From assembly GCA_025769875.1 (NCBI GenBank), contig JAGFNK010000277.1:1-64000 (forward strand): DNA of 64,000 nucleotides, in the 5' to 3' direction. The notes under the pieces were generated by a model. It was given only the letters and a program-made list of their open reading frames with translations. It was not told where the DNA came from and searched no databases. A program made the translations under genes and the position numbers. Source of the DNA: Russula earlei. Its lineage: Eukaryota; Basidiomycota; Agaricomycetes; Russulales; Russulaceae. Positions within the stretch are counted from its first letter, which is position 1. Every line of letters starts with the position of its first letter. Positions 22,958 to 32,391 of this stretch are shown in pieces.

Positions 22958-24363
22958 AACATCAGGGAATCCTACATTTCTGAAATATCAGTAAATATGA
23001 GTATTCTCCATATTGTTACATATTCCGAGATACTGTAGATATTCTGATCCCACATTTCTGAAATATCATTAAAATATGAGTACTCTCCATATTGCTACAT
23101 ATTCCAAGATACTGTATAGATAGTTGAAGGTGTAATTTGGAGACAATCCAAAGGTGATTGTAGCTGCTTCCAGCACTGATCAAGAAATCTGATATTAATG
23201 AACAGTCAAATAGCTATGCCTATCAAGGAAAGGGTTAACAAAAAAATATGTGTTTGTGTCTAAAACAGTCGCACTTGTCCAGAATGACAGGAATGAGGTG
23301 AACACTTCGACGAATATGGGTTTCAACCGCTGCGTCTTCACATCTTTGTTTTTTGTTTTGCCGTCCTTCCTCTCCTTCCTCTCCTCTTCCTGTCCTTCCC
23401 ATTCCCACTCTTCCTTCCCCATGATCCCAGTTCAAGACTCCCAAGCTGCCAGTCTCCTCAAATTTTCACTGGCTAATTCACAGGTGATTCGAAATTTCCT
23501 GCAAGCTAGGGTGTGTTTGTTTTTGCGCCCTCTCTCATCCTCTCTCCCTCTCCTTCCTACACCCTTCTTCCAAGCAGGCCCCTGAAAGCTCTTCTTCTAC
23601 CTGCTTCCCCCAAATCCCCTTTCCTCCTGTGTCACTGTAGTGACACGTGGCTACTCCAAGCCAAGACCACAAGAATACCCAATGCCCATGAAATTGATTC
23701 CGTGTCCACAAACCCAGTGCGCTTTTTTTATTTCTTTCATTTGACACACTTTGTTCATGGCAACAGCATGGCCAGGACCGCGGTGATGATGCAGCCATCA
23801 AGACCCATGGGGTCAATGCCAGACATGACCAAAATGGCCACGAGAACGCTTCTGTGGAACCATGAACCTGGTGCGCGTTTTTATTTATTTTTATTTTTCA
23901 CTTGCTCTTTTTGACCTCTTCTCACAGCAACAGCATGGCTGGGACTGCGGTGATGATGCAGCTGTCAACACTCGCGATGGTGGGTTTCGTTTGGCACCAC
24001 ACCCATGTGAGCCTCCTTTTTCCTGGCTTTTCCAAGATGTGTTTTCCGCCGGTGCGTGTTAGGTTTTGTTTTCACACACGCTCTCTCATCCTCTCCTTCC
24101 CACTACACAGTTCCTTGTTGGGCTTCAAGGCGATGTGCTTATGGCCGTGACGGTGGTGCTCTCCCACCCACTGGCACCCATTCCCCTGCAGTGGCGACCA
24201 TGACGACTCGGCCATGGATATAACGATCTCGTGATGGCCACCACCGCGTGCATTTTTTCGTTTTCATTTCTATACAGTTTTTGATTGTTTCTTTTCCTCT
24301 CCAGCTCCTATACATGCCAGTTCCCGAGCGCACAGCATTCCTCTCACTTCCCCTCTGCTCCAG

Positions 24364-24915
24364 TGTTAAGATCTGCTTAGATCTTATCACTGACTCTTAG
24401 TGAAAGAGTTGCTTGATTTAGTTCAAGCACTAAACTTCGAAGCCTTTGATGTTATCGCAGGAAGAATGAATGTTTAAGAGAAGAGAGGGACCTCTTTCAC
24501 TTAGAGTTCTGGTTATTTTGAAAAGATGTTTGAGATAGCACAAGAAATGATATTTCTTGTGTCAGAGAGTAAGTCGAGCGTAAGGCTCAACTATCAGTAC
24601 ATGAGAGTATTTATACGATATCTGGAGAACGGCTGATCCGTTTCGTACGAAACTTGAGATGCACATAGCTGAGAACCAGTAGTATCCAAAAACATAGGGC
24701 GCAACTCGATAGTGTCAGAAATGACTCATGCGTGAGTCATTTTCTTATCAATCACTGAAATCTGTAAGCAATCCATAAGCAATGAGTCATCGGTTGGTAA
24801 GCAATCAACAGTAAGCAATCAGTAAGCAGTCAGTAAGCAGTTAGTAAGCAATCAATAAGCAGTCAGTAAGCAAGCATGAGTAAGCGACGATGGAGACGCA
24901 AATTGGATCCTAACA
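24364..24915 (-). repeat. Element B 3' LTR
   Basis: TGTTA...TAACA, 552 bp. TATAAATA lies at 24615-24608 in the element sense, about 30 nt before the self-primer segment at 24582-24570. The U3 start carries about ten degenerate copies of AGTAAGCAATC (24765-24893). An inverted pair ATGACTCATGCGTGAGTCAT lies near 24720. Confidence 0.95.
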
Positions 24916-24930
24916 CCATACCCCCTCTAG
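24916..24930 (-). promoter_or_regulatory. Element B polypurine tract
   Basis: On the minus strand AGAGGGGG precedes the 3' LTR by a few bases (TATGG lies between). This is the expected plus-strand DNA priming site. Confidence 0.6.
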
Positions 24931-24947
24931 ATTAGGTCTGGCACGAC

Positions 24948-27900
24948 CTAGTCACTCACTCCGTGATATCCTTCCACCCATTCGCCTTCCCATCCTTCGG
25001 TTACTGCTTGCGCATCTCTTTCAGTGAGAGTATTGTCAGTCAGTATAGGCCTTGGACTGTAATCTGGTGGAGCGTTTATTTCTGCATAATATTCATGCTG
25101 CCTGATTTCTGCTGCGGTAGTGATTGGTCCCAACTGAGAAGTACTGGCTCTTGGCATTCGTCGCGAGGTAGAAGCCAAGCGTACCGCGTTGGGGATTTCT
25201 CGAGCTGGAATCCCACCACCTCGTCTAGCAGTTTGAGGGGCATTGGAATTTCTTCCGATTCGCACACTGCGACGCACAGGTTGACCCCTGCCCCCTCTTC
25301 CTCGTCTTCCTCGATTAGTGAGTGGGGGTTCTGATCCAGCTCTAGCTTCCGCTGGTGTAGCGTGTCGTGAGGTAATCGGGGATGGAGTCAAGGAGGGAAA
25401 AGGGGTATCCAGATTAATAACACCGTCATTCAAGACGGTCGCTACCAGTCCTTCCGCTGCAGAAGTCTCCACAGTAGCACTAGTCAGAGTACTCTTGAGG
25501 CCTTCCATTGCTGTAGAGGTACGCGTCAAGCTAGTTTTGAGATCTTCTACTGCTGTAGACGCTGCTCGAGCATTAGTGACTGCATCTCGCAAGATCTCCA
25601 CAGTGCCTCGCAGGTGTCCCCTTAACGTCCTTTCTTCTGGCAGCAGCGGCCTCAGATGACTACACCGATCAGTGGGTCGGTAAAATTTGTGATTGCCAGG
25701 GACTATACAGTGTCGGCGAGAGATGCAGGCATAGTGGGGCGTTTCGCAATGTCGGTCCCAGTGTCCTTTCCACCTGCACCATCGGCACTTGTGCTCATAC
25801 ATGAGTTGCCACCATTTAGCCATTCCTGCATTGTAAGGGGGGGACGGAGGGCGAGAAAACTTTCCTCTTTCAATCTCTTCCTCCTCGCGAGCTCCTGAAG
25901 ATGGTCCTGCTTCTCCTGCCTCTTCGTTCGAAGAATTTTCGCTTCGAGCCCCTCCTCTAATTCTTTCTGCAACGTGGCGGGCAATGACAAGCTGTACATC
26001 TGGTAAGAGGAGCTCCTCTTGCCGTAGTCCCGCACCTTCCAGAATGCCTCGCGGGCCATTTGCTCTTGAGACAAGAGACCACATTTCTCGTGCGCGAGGG
26101 AGGAATTTGGCTGCTCGGAGACGAGAATACGCTCCCTGGTAGATATCCTCCGCTCTAGCTCTATCGAGAGCCAGTTGATCTCTTTCTCGCTGAATAATTT
26201 TTTGTTGCTCGTTAAGTAATTGATTTCGTCGAGCCAGGCTAGAGAGTCGCGTGGAATGCTGGTTAATGCGCCATATCTCGGCCTGGACTCCAGCATCACC
26301 CAGCGTCTGTGTGACTGAGGCAAGAAGGGAATTGAACATGTGGAGAGTGAAATCTGGGATGTCGCCTGTAAGAATGTCAGGGTATTCTTCTTCACCCTCT
26401 GGCTGGAACTCGGGGTAGAGGTTGTAGTTAGGGTGCGCGTATAAGGGTTCTCCGAAGACCAACTTGTCCTTCCCTTGACAGCCCCAGATGAATGGTTCTT
26501 CCGCACCCGAGTTTCCACCCACACCCCATCGAATATATTTGGCCGGGGTGAGTTCATGCCAGTTGTTTGGGATAGTGATGTGGGCAAGGTGTTGTCCAGG
26601 ATCGTAGCGCTCCCATCCTTCTCCAGGGATATCGGGATCCACGTAGGTACTCGTAGGGGAGACGGTTGTAACGGGAACTGGACTAACCGATCCTTCCGTA
26701 GTAGGCCCGGAGGGGACAACTGCCTCGAGGTATTCGAGGTCAGGAAGAGATGGAGAGGGGGTTCGGACATGGTAAGAGGGGGAAGTTCGCTCATCAATAG
26801 ACATTCTTGTTTTGTTGCCAATGAGATCAAGATAGACAGGGAGAAGTGGATCAATGTGAATACTGCTGAGTCGTTGGCAAATCTCTTCGATGGGGGATGA
26901 GGGCCTTCTCCAATCAGTGTCGCTTTTCATACAGGCTTTTATAGTCCTAATGGCCTTTGGATTTTTCTTGTGAAAGTCTTCCACGAGGTCGGGGGCATGT
27001 AGGTTAGCGGCTGGCTCCCAAGAGTCGTGAGCAGAGGAGTATCCCTTCCAACGAACGTAATACTGCAACTGTTTCTTCTTTCCTACACGCCTTGACCCCA
27101 AAACGTTTTCTAATTCCCATTCTTCTTCATCATTTACGACATCTGGTGGCGGTTCTTCATAGTTTACGCCATACTCCTCCGTTTCCTGATATGGATGTAG
27201 GAGGTTAGCATGGAAGACGTCGTGAACCTTCCATCTATCGGGCAATTTCAATTTGTATGCCACTGGGCTAATTACTTCCTTTATTGTGAATGGTCCTAGT
27301 CTTTTTGCGGCTAGTTTGGCCATCGGTTGGAACGTTTTGATGTTCTTTCCTTCTAACCATACTTTATCCCCTTCTTTATAAGGTTTAAACCCTATTTTCT
27401 TCTTCAACAGCCTATGCCCTAATAGGATAGCTTTCTGGGCGTCCTGTCTTGCCTTTTGTAATGATTCCTTTCTCTCTTCTAATCTTGGAAAATTTCCCTC
27501 TGTGGTTGGCTGATAGGCTTTCGGGAGGAAGCCCATCCATAACTCGTATGGTGTTTGCTGGGTAGCACTGGAGGTATGTGAGTTTATAACATATTGGGTT
27601 ATTGGCAGCAAATCCGCCCAATCATCTTGTTGGAAATTGCAATATATTCGTAATATGGTTTCCACTGTTTGATTTGTTCTTTCTGATTGTCCATCAGTTT
27701 GGGGGTGATAGGCCGTGCTCATGTTTCTGTCTATTTTGAGTTGTCGACAAATTTCTTGAGCGAGCTTTGACGTAAAGCGAGTATCCCTATCTGATATGAT
27801 CTTGGTTGGTAAGCCTACAAATGGAAAGATCCTCTCTCGATAGATTTCTGCCAAGTCTTCCGTACCCATAGTTTCTTTAAAGGGGAGGAGTATGACCGCT

Positions 27901-30443
27901 TTAGTGCAATCATGGTCTGTTATGGTGAGTATAGAATCATATCCTTTAGATAGCGGTAACTTGGTAATGAAATCCATAGCTATAGTTTGAAAAGGAGTAG
28001 CTTCCGCTTCAAGAGTGATAGGATACATTGGCGGTTCGTTACGTCTTGTGATGACTTTATTTGATTGGCATATTGCGCATCCTTTGACATAATTTTGAAT
28101 TACTTGTCTTTGGTTAGGCCACCAATAATCTCTTCTTATCGCGGTATAGGTTTTGCGGAACCCTGGATGTCCTGCTGTTGGTCCATCATGATATTCTCGA
28201 AGGATCGCTTGATATGCTTCCATGCCTCCTGTCACTACTAGGGCGGTATCTTTTCTCCATTGTCCATTCATCGTTTTGAGTTCATAATTGTCCTTCCATC
28301 TTTTGAGAAGCCTCATGCCTTCTTCTTTTCTTTGGTCTAATTTGACTCTTTCTTCCATCGCGGTCACTTCTAGAACTTGAACGAACAATTCGTCTGGGAG
28401 AGCAGTGATTTCTTCCTGTTCTGGGATGTCAGACCTGTAATCCGGTCTTCGTGACAGTCCATCGGCTCTATTCCTTTTTCCTGGTTGATGTCGTAGTTCC
28501 AAGTTGTATTGTGCCACTATGGGGAGGTATCTTGCCACTCGGTCCCTCAGTTTGTGAGGTTCTCGATAATACATCAGATTTTTGTGGTCAGTAAAAACCA
28601 CTACTTTGTGTCGTGATCCTAGTAAGAGGTGCCTCCAATTTTTGAGTGCGGCGACCAACGCTAGAAATTCCCTGTCCCATACTGCATAGTTTCGTTCTGC
28701 TGAGTTTAAAGTCCTTGAGTAGTATCCTACTTCTCTTCTTACTTGATCTTCGTCATATTGGTAGAGAATGGCCCCTAGAGCGTACGATGAAGCATCCACG
28801 TCTAGAAAGAATTGTCTTTCTGAGTTTGGTTGCCAAAGTATTGGATCACTTGTGATTGCTTTGATTAACTTATCCAGCGCTTCTCTACAATCATCTGTCC
28901 ATTGAAAGGGGACTCCTTTCTTGAGTAGTCGCGTTATAGGTAGAGCTATAGTTGAGAAATTTGGTATGAATGGCCGATGATATCCTATCATCCCTAGGGA
29001 TACTTGTATATCTGTCTTGTCCTTGCATTCTCTTGGCCATTCGCTCAGTCCTTTGATTTTTGAAGGGTCTATTCGTATCCTTCCTTCTTCTGCTATCCAT
29101 CCTAAGACTTCTATTCTTTCCTTTTCGAATTCGCATTTGGACACTTTTAGAAAGTACGAGTGTCGTTCCATCAAGTCTAGAAATTCATGCACAATTTGTC
29201 GATGTAGTGCGTGAGTTCCTTTTGGGGTCATGATAATCCAATCATCCAGGTAATTCGCAACATTTTCTGGATATTTTTGAAGGAGTGAGCGAAAATCTCT
29301 TCTCATAGATCGTGAGAAGTATGCGGGGGCATTTCTTAACCCAAATTGCATTACTTTTGGAATGTAAGTGCCCATGGGCGTCTTGAAGGCTGCTTTTGAT
29401 TGATCTTCTTCGGCAATCCTCATATTATTGTATCCTTTGACTATGTCGAACTTTGAGAATAGGCCATTATTTTGGATTCGTTCCATGATTCTTTGGATAC
29501 TTTCCAAGGTATCATTGTCTGGTATGGTCCATTGGTTTAGTTTCCTATAGTCGATGATCAACCTCTTTTCTTTACTGTCCTTTTTACCAATAAAGAACAC
29601 TGGTGACACATAATTGGATGCTCCAGGTTTGATGTACCCTTTCTCTAGTTCTTCTTCGAGATATTTTCTCAAATATTCTCTTTCTTCTTGAGATAAAGGG
29701 TAGATCTTGCAATCCAGGGACCTAGGAGCGTCAGGGAATAGGTTTATTTTCATATCTTCTTCCCTACTAGGAGGAAAACGTGTAGAGGCCTCTTTAGAGA
29801 AGACTTTTGAATGTCGTTGATACTCTTCTGGCAAATCTTGTTCAGTTAACTTTTGCGTTTTCAAGTTTTGCTCCCTTGCCCATTCTTGAGCTAAGCTAGT
29901 CTTTTGTATATATAAGGCTTGGTCTTCTTTGGGCTTTCCACATTTTTTGACCGCTTTTAGTTGTAAGGATTTGATATAGAGATCGAGATACTTGAGTCGT
30001 GCACTTTCCAGGCGCAAGGAGCCTTCCTTAAGTTCTCCTTTTTTCCAGTCCATAGTTGGCTCGAATTCCCAGAGAAAGGGGTATCCTAATATAACCCGAT
30101 CTCCTCCCAGGGATGTGATGTAGAATTTCTGTAGCTTGTTTCGTTTGTTATAATGGACCCTAAGCCAACAGAAATGCTTGAGTTCCCCTTTCTTGTTTTC
30201 AGTTCCGTCTACATTCCGAACCATCATTGGTTCTCGGAGGGCTTGTTTTCCTATTCCTAGCCGCTTCCAGGTTTCTTCATCCAAGAAGTTTTCTGTTGCT
30301 CCACTATCTAGCAGAGCCTTTTCTGTGGCCATTCCTCGCGCCGTATGAAACGAAAAGGGGATGTTCATAGTTGCAATTCTCCTAATGTACACGGTGCGAG
30401 TTACTGCTGCCCTTAGTCTGGCCATCGACCTTGGGCTAATCAA
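24948..30443 (-). CDS. Element B Pol: protease, RT, RNase H, integrase, chromodomain plus ~670-residue extension
   Basis: Open frame of 1831 codons; the first ATG is at 30426. Order with rough residues: aspartic protease ALLDSGATENF (46); reverse transcriptase 230-480 with NYLDD (398); RNase H with FFLDVDASSYALGA (545) and TDHKNL (618); integrase zinc region GHPGF...GCAICQSNK (760-796) and catalytic DDE (MDFITKLP, IISDRDTRF, TDGQSERTNQ; 822-925); chromodomain YYVRWKGYSSAHDSWEP (1105-1160), which usually steers insertion to marked chromatin. Then come about 670 residues not normal for this family: a block GEGWERYDPG...AGVQAEIWR (about 1274-1393), a coiled region, CRWCRWKGHWDRHC (CX2CX4HX4C, about 1553) with further Cys/His, and an RG-rich tail. 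The frame overlaps the gag end by 4 nt in -1. Confidence 0.95.
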   Translation of the reverse strand: MISPRSMARLRAAVTRTVYIRRIATMNIPFSFHTARGMATEKALLDSGATENFLDEETWKRLGIGKQALREPMMVRNVDGTENKKGELKHFCWLRVHYNKRNKLQKFYITSLGGDRVILGYPFLWEFEPTMDWKKGELKEGSLRLESARLKYLDLYIKSLQLKAVKKCGKPKEDQALYIQKTSLAQEWAREQNLKTQKLTEQDLPEEYQRHSKVFSKEASTRFPPSREEDMKINLFPDAPRSLDCKIYPLSQEEREYLRKYLEEELEKGYIKPGASNYVSPVFFIGKKDSKEKRLIIDYRKLNQWTIPDNDTLESIQRIMERIQNNGLFSKFDIVKGYNNMRIAEEDQSKAAFKTPMGTYIPKVMQFGLRNAPAYFSRSMRRDFRSLLQKYPENVANYLDDWIIMTPKGTHALHRQIVHEFLDLMERHSYFLKVSKCEFEKERIEVLGWIAEEGRIRIDPSKIKGLSEWPRECKDKTDIQVSLGMIGYHRPFIPNFSTIALPITRLLKKGVPFQWTDDCREALDKLIKAITSDPILWQPNSERQFFLDVDASSYALGAILYQYDEDQVRREVGYYSRTLNSAERNYAVWDREFLALVAALKNWRHLLLGSRHKVVVFTDHKNLMYYREPHKLRDRVARYLPIVAQYNLELRHQPGKRNRADGLSRRPDYRSDIPEQEEITALPDELFVQVLEVTAMEERVKLDQRKEEGMRLLKRWKDNYELKTMNGQWRKDTALVVTGGMEAYQAILREYHDGPTAGHPGFRKTYTAIRRDYWWPNQRQVIQNYVKGCAICQSNKVITRRNEPPMYPITLEAEATPFQTIAMDFITKLPLSKGYDSILTITDHDCTKAVILLPFKETMGTEDLAEIYRERIFPFVGLPTKIISDRDTRFTSKLAQEICRQLKIDRNMSTAYHPQTDGQSERTNQTVETILRIYCNFQQDDWADLLPITQYVINSHTSSATQQTPYELWMGFLPKAYQPTTEGNFPRLEERKESLQKARQDAQKAILLGHRLLKKKIGFKPYKEGDKVWLEGKNIKTFQPMAKLAAKRLGPFTIKEVISPVAYKLKLPDRWKVHDVFHANLLHPYQETEEYGVNYEEPPPDVVNDEEEWELENVLGSRRVGKKKQLQYYVRWKGYSSAHDSWEPAANLHAPDLVEDFHKKNPKAIRTIKACMKSDTDWRRPSSPIEEICQRLSSIHIDPLLPVYLDLIGNKTRMSIDERTSPSYHVRTPSPSLPDLEYLEAVVPSGPTTEGSVSPVPVTTVSPTSTYVDPDIPGEGWERYDPGQHLAHITIPNNWHELTPAKYIRWGVGGNSGAEEPFIWGCQGKDKLVFGEPLYAHPNYNLYPEFQPEGEEEYPDILTGDIPDFTLHMFNSLLASVTQTLGDAGVQAEIWRINQHSTRLSSLARRNQLLNEQQKIIQRERDQLALDRARAEDIYQGAYSRLRAAKFLPRAREMWSLVSRANGPRGILEGAGLRQEELLLPDVQLVIARHVAERIRGGARSENSSNEEAGEAGPSSGAREEEEIERGKFSRPPSPPYNAGMAKWWQLMYEHKCRWCRWKGHWDRHCETPHYACISRRHCIVPGNHKFYRPTDRCSHLRPLLPEERTLRGHLRGTVEILRDAVTNARAASTAVEDLKTSLTRTSTAMEGLKSTLTSATVETSAAEGLVATVLNDGVINLDTPFPSLTPSPITSRHATPAEARAGSEPPLTNRGRRGRGGRGQPVRRSVRIGRNSNAPQTARRGGGIPAREIPNAVRLASTSRRMPRASTSQLGPITTAAEIRQHEYYAEINAPPDYSPRPILTDNTLTERDAQAVTEGWEGEWVEGYHGVSD

Positions 30444-32086
30444 AAATCCTCATCTGCCATAATTTTGTCCAAGAAGGCGTCCTTTTCTTCTGTCTTCATT
30501 CCTTTAATTGCCGCCATGATACTATTGATGTCATAAGCAGGGGGTTGTTCTTCTTCTTTCAAACCTTTTACAGGTTCGTCTTCTTCTGCTTCTGTAGTTC
30601 GGGCTTTAACATCCTTCCCCTTTTGTTTAGGATCGTCCTTCTTCTTCCTTTGAGGACATTGTCGACTCATATGTCCAACCTTTTTGCATATGAAGCATTT
30701 TCCTTCTGCTTGTAGTTTCTTCCTTTCTTCTTCACTAAGCCTGGAAGTAGTTCTGACTACATCCACATCCATGGCATTAGGATCCTTTTTGGCTTTCTTT
30801 TCTTTCCAGTTTTTGAGCCGTTGTGCTCTAGAGGTCAGGTTCCCAGATGTTCCTAAGGCATTCTTCATTTCATTTAAGGCTGCCGCTTCTTCCCTTGCTA
30901 TAGTTTGCCATGCATCTAGATTGCCTGCTGCCGGCAGAGGTCTTCGTCGAAGAATCATCGCGTGTAAGTTTCTTCGAAGTCCATCTCTAAACAGTTTGAC
31001 TGTTCCCTGAGTGTTTCTCGGCCATCCAGACATGAGCAAATATTGATTGAAGGTTGCAATGTAATCATCCAGTTCTCCTTCTTTCATAGTGAGTTGTTGG
31101 ATGTTCATAGTGGCGTCTTCTATAGTGGTACTGTCATGCCATTGATTTAGGAAATCTGTAGAAAATAGATTCCACAAATCTTCATCTTCGCGAAGGTGAG
31201 TAGGCGGTAATTGATTTGCATGATCCCCTTGAACCCTTCTTATCAAGGCCTCTAGTTGTTGAATTACCCAACCATCGACCTTGTCTCCTTTTATAAAGGA
31301 TAATGCGCAGGCCACTCTTTCATATGGCACTGTCATGACGCTGCTTTGAGAGTTCATGATCCTGTACAGTTCGAATTCTTTCATAAACTGTATGGTCTTC
31401 TTCCTATTTCCTGCGAACATTGCGGGAGGTTGTCCTCTCATTGAGCCCGTTCCTCCAGGTACTCCTTGAACAACTCCAGCAGGCGCTACTTGGGGCGGTC
31501 CTCCTCCGGGTGGTACTCCTCCACCTGGAGGTCCTCCTCCTCCAGGATGTCCGCCATCTGGTGCACCTCCATCGGGAGGATCACCTCCTTGTTGCTGTAC
31601 ATTTGGTATTAGCATTGTCCCATGGTGAGTGGCATACAGATTTCCAGATGTAGAGTGTGTGGTTTGAGTCGCTATCTGAGTAGTGGTAGCCATTATCTCA
31701 GTTGCCGCTTGGGTTAGATCTATGGCTGTAGCAAAGCGCTCTGTGAGCTCGTCTATAGGCTCCTTATTCTTTTCAATAACTGGAGTTTCTTCTGGTGATT
31801 CCGACTTCTTGGGCTCACTATCAGTTGTGATGGATATATCTTGTTCTGGTTCGCTTCTGATCAACCACCCACTGGTATAGGGTCTTGCTTTAGTTCCTAG
31901 ACCAAACTCTTCTGGATTGCTAATGAAGTTTTCTTCGAGTACGTAGAATCCGTCTTTGTCCCAATCGACGAAATACCACTGATCGTTGATGTATTCTGCA
32001 GGTCGGAGTTCGTTGTTAAACTGAACGTTGAAAAATCCGCCTTTTGGTTCCGTAGTAGGATGCCAACGTGCTCCTACACCTGTCAA
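30440..32086 (-). CDS. Element B Gag
   Basis: Open frame of 548 codons as bounded here. The first codon is TTG and the frame stays open upstream to about 32170 (FQGRTKDLQNF), so the true start or splice site lies further up. Blocks: EYINDQWYFVDWDKDGFYV near the start, FGLGTKARPYTSGW, a Pro/Gly-rich linker, a capsid-like helical region (GNRKKTIQFMKEFELY, EEGELDDYIATFNQYL-type), and the zinc knuckle CFICKKVGHMSRQC. It packages the RNA and builds the particle. It ends TTTTGA, with the pol frame one base back. Confidence 0.92.
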   Translation of the reverse strand: MTGVGARWHPTTEPKGGFFNVQFNNELRPAEYINDQWYFVDWDKDGFYVLEENFISNPEEFGLGTKARPYTSGWLIRSEPEQDISITTDSEPKKSESPEETPVIEKNKEPIDELTERFATAIDLTQAATEIMATTTQIATQTTHSTSGNLYATHHGTMLIPNVQQQGGDPPDGGAPDGGHPGGGGPPGGGVPPGGGPPQVAPAGVVQGVPGGTGSMRGQPPAMFAGNRKKTIQFMKEFELYRIMNSQSSVMTVPYERVACALSFIKGDKVDGWVIQQLEALIRRVQGDHANQLPPTHLREDEDLWNLFSTDFLNQWHDSTTIEDATMNIQQLTMKEGELDDYIATFNQYLLMSGWPRNTQGTVKLFRDGLRRNLHAMILRRRPLPAAGNLDAWQTIAREEAAALNEMKNALGTSGNLTSRAQRLKNWKEKKAKKDPNAMDVDVVRTTSRLSEEERKKLQAEGKCFICKKVGHMSRQCPQRKKKDDPKQKGKDVKARTTEAEEDEPVKGLKEEEQPPAYDINSIMAAIKGMKTEEKDAFLDKIMADEDF

Positions 32087-32198
32087 GGAGAAGTTTTGAA
32101 GATCCTTAGTTCGTCCTTGAAATCTCGCGTATCGTTTTCCGTTGCTTGACGTGTTGAACGGAGTATTGATAGATTCTGAATCCAGTTTTGCCTAGCTT

Positions 32199-32341
32199 TC
32201 AATGATATTGACAAGCTTGTTCTCGGCAAAAATACCAATGGATTTGACTATGTTCTATATCCCTTTTATCTAGGATATAAAGTCTTGGAGGGACTCCTAA
32301 TCGACACAGGTTCCTCCCTATGACCACTTCTGCGTATGTTG
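32199..32341 (-). CDS. Small ORF upstream of element B gag (conserved with family A)
   Basis: Reads PTYAEVVIGRNLCRL, then IHWYFCREQACQYH and a TGA (32201-32199). The matching place in A2 reads ATYAEVVKGENVYRPL, then HTYFCKDPYCHWHRQW and TAA. Both keep TYAEVV.G.N and YFC-X4-C-X2-H and both stop just after it. It has no good ATG, so it may be a first exon or be joined to gag by frameshifting. Function unknown. Confidence 0.55.
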
Positions 32342-32378
32342 GGGTCCTAATTTTGTTCCTGCTTGGTACAAAGGTAAG

Positions 32379-32391
32379 TACGCTCGACTTA
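32379..32391 (-). promoter_or_regulatory. Element B self-complementary primer-binding site
   Basis: In the element sense, TAAGTCGAGCGTA directly follows the 5' LTR end. The reverse complement TACGCTCGACTTA lies in the LTR at 32610-32598, just downstream of its TATAAATA, at the expected 5' end of the RNA. The 13-nt match is perfect. This fits Tf1/sushi-type self-priming and not tRNA priming. Confidence 0.8.

Noticed and set aside
24765..24893. Short repeats that might look like a CRISPR array
   Set aside because: They are degenerate 10-11-bp words without spacers, lie in the LTR of element B and recur in its other LTR; the genome is eukaryotic.
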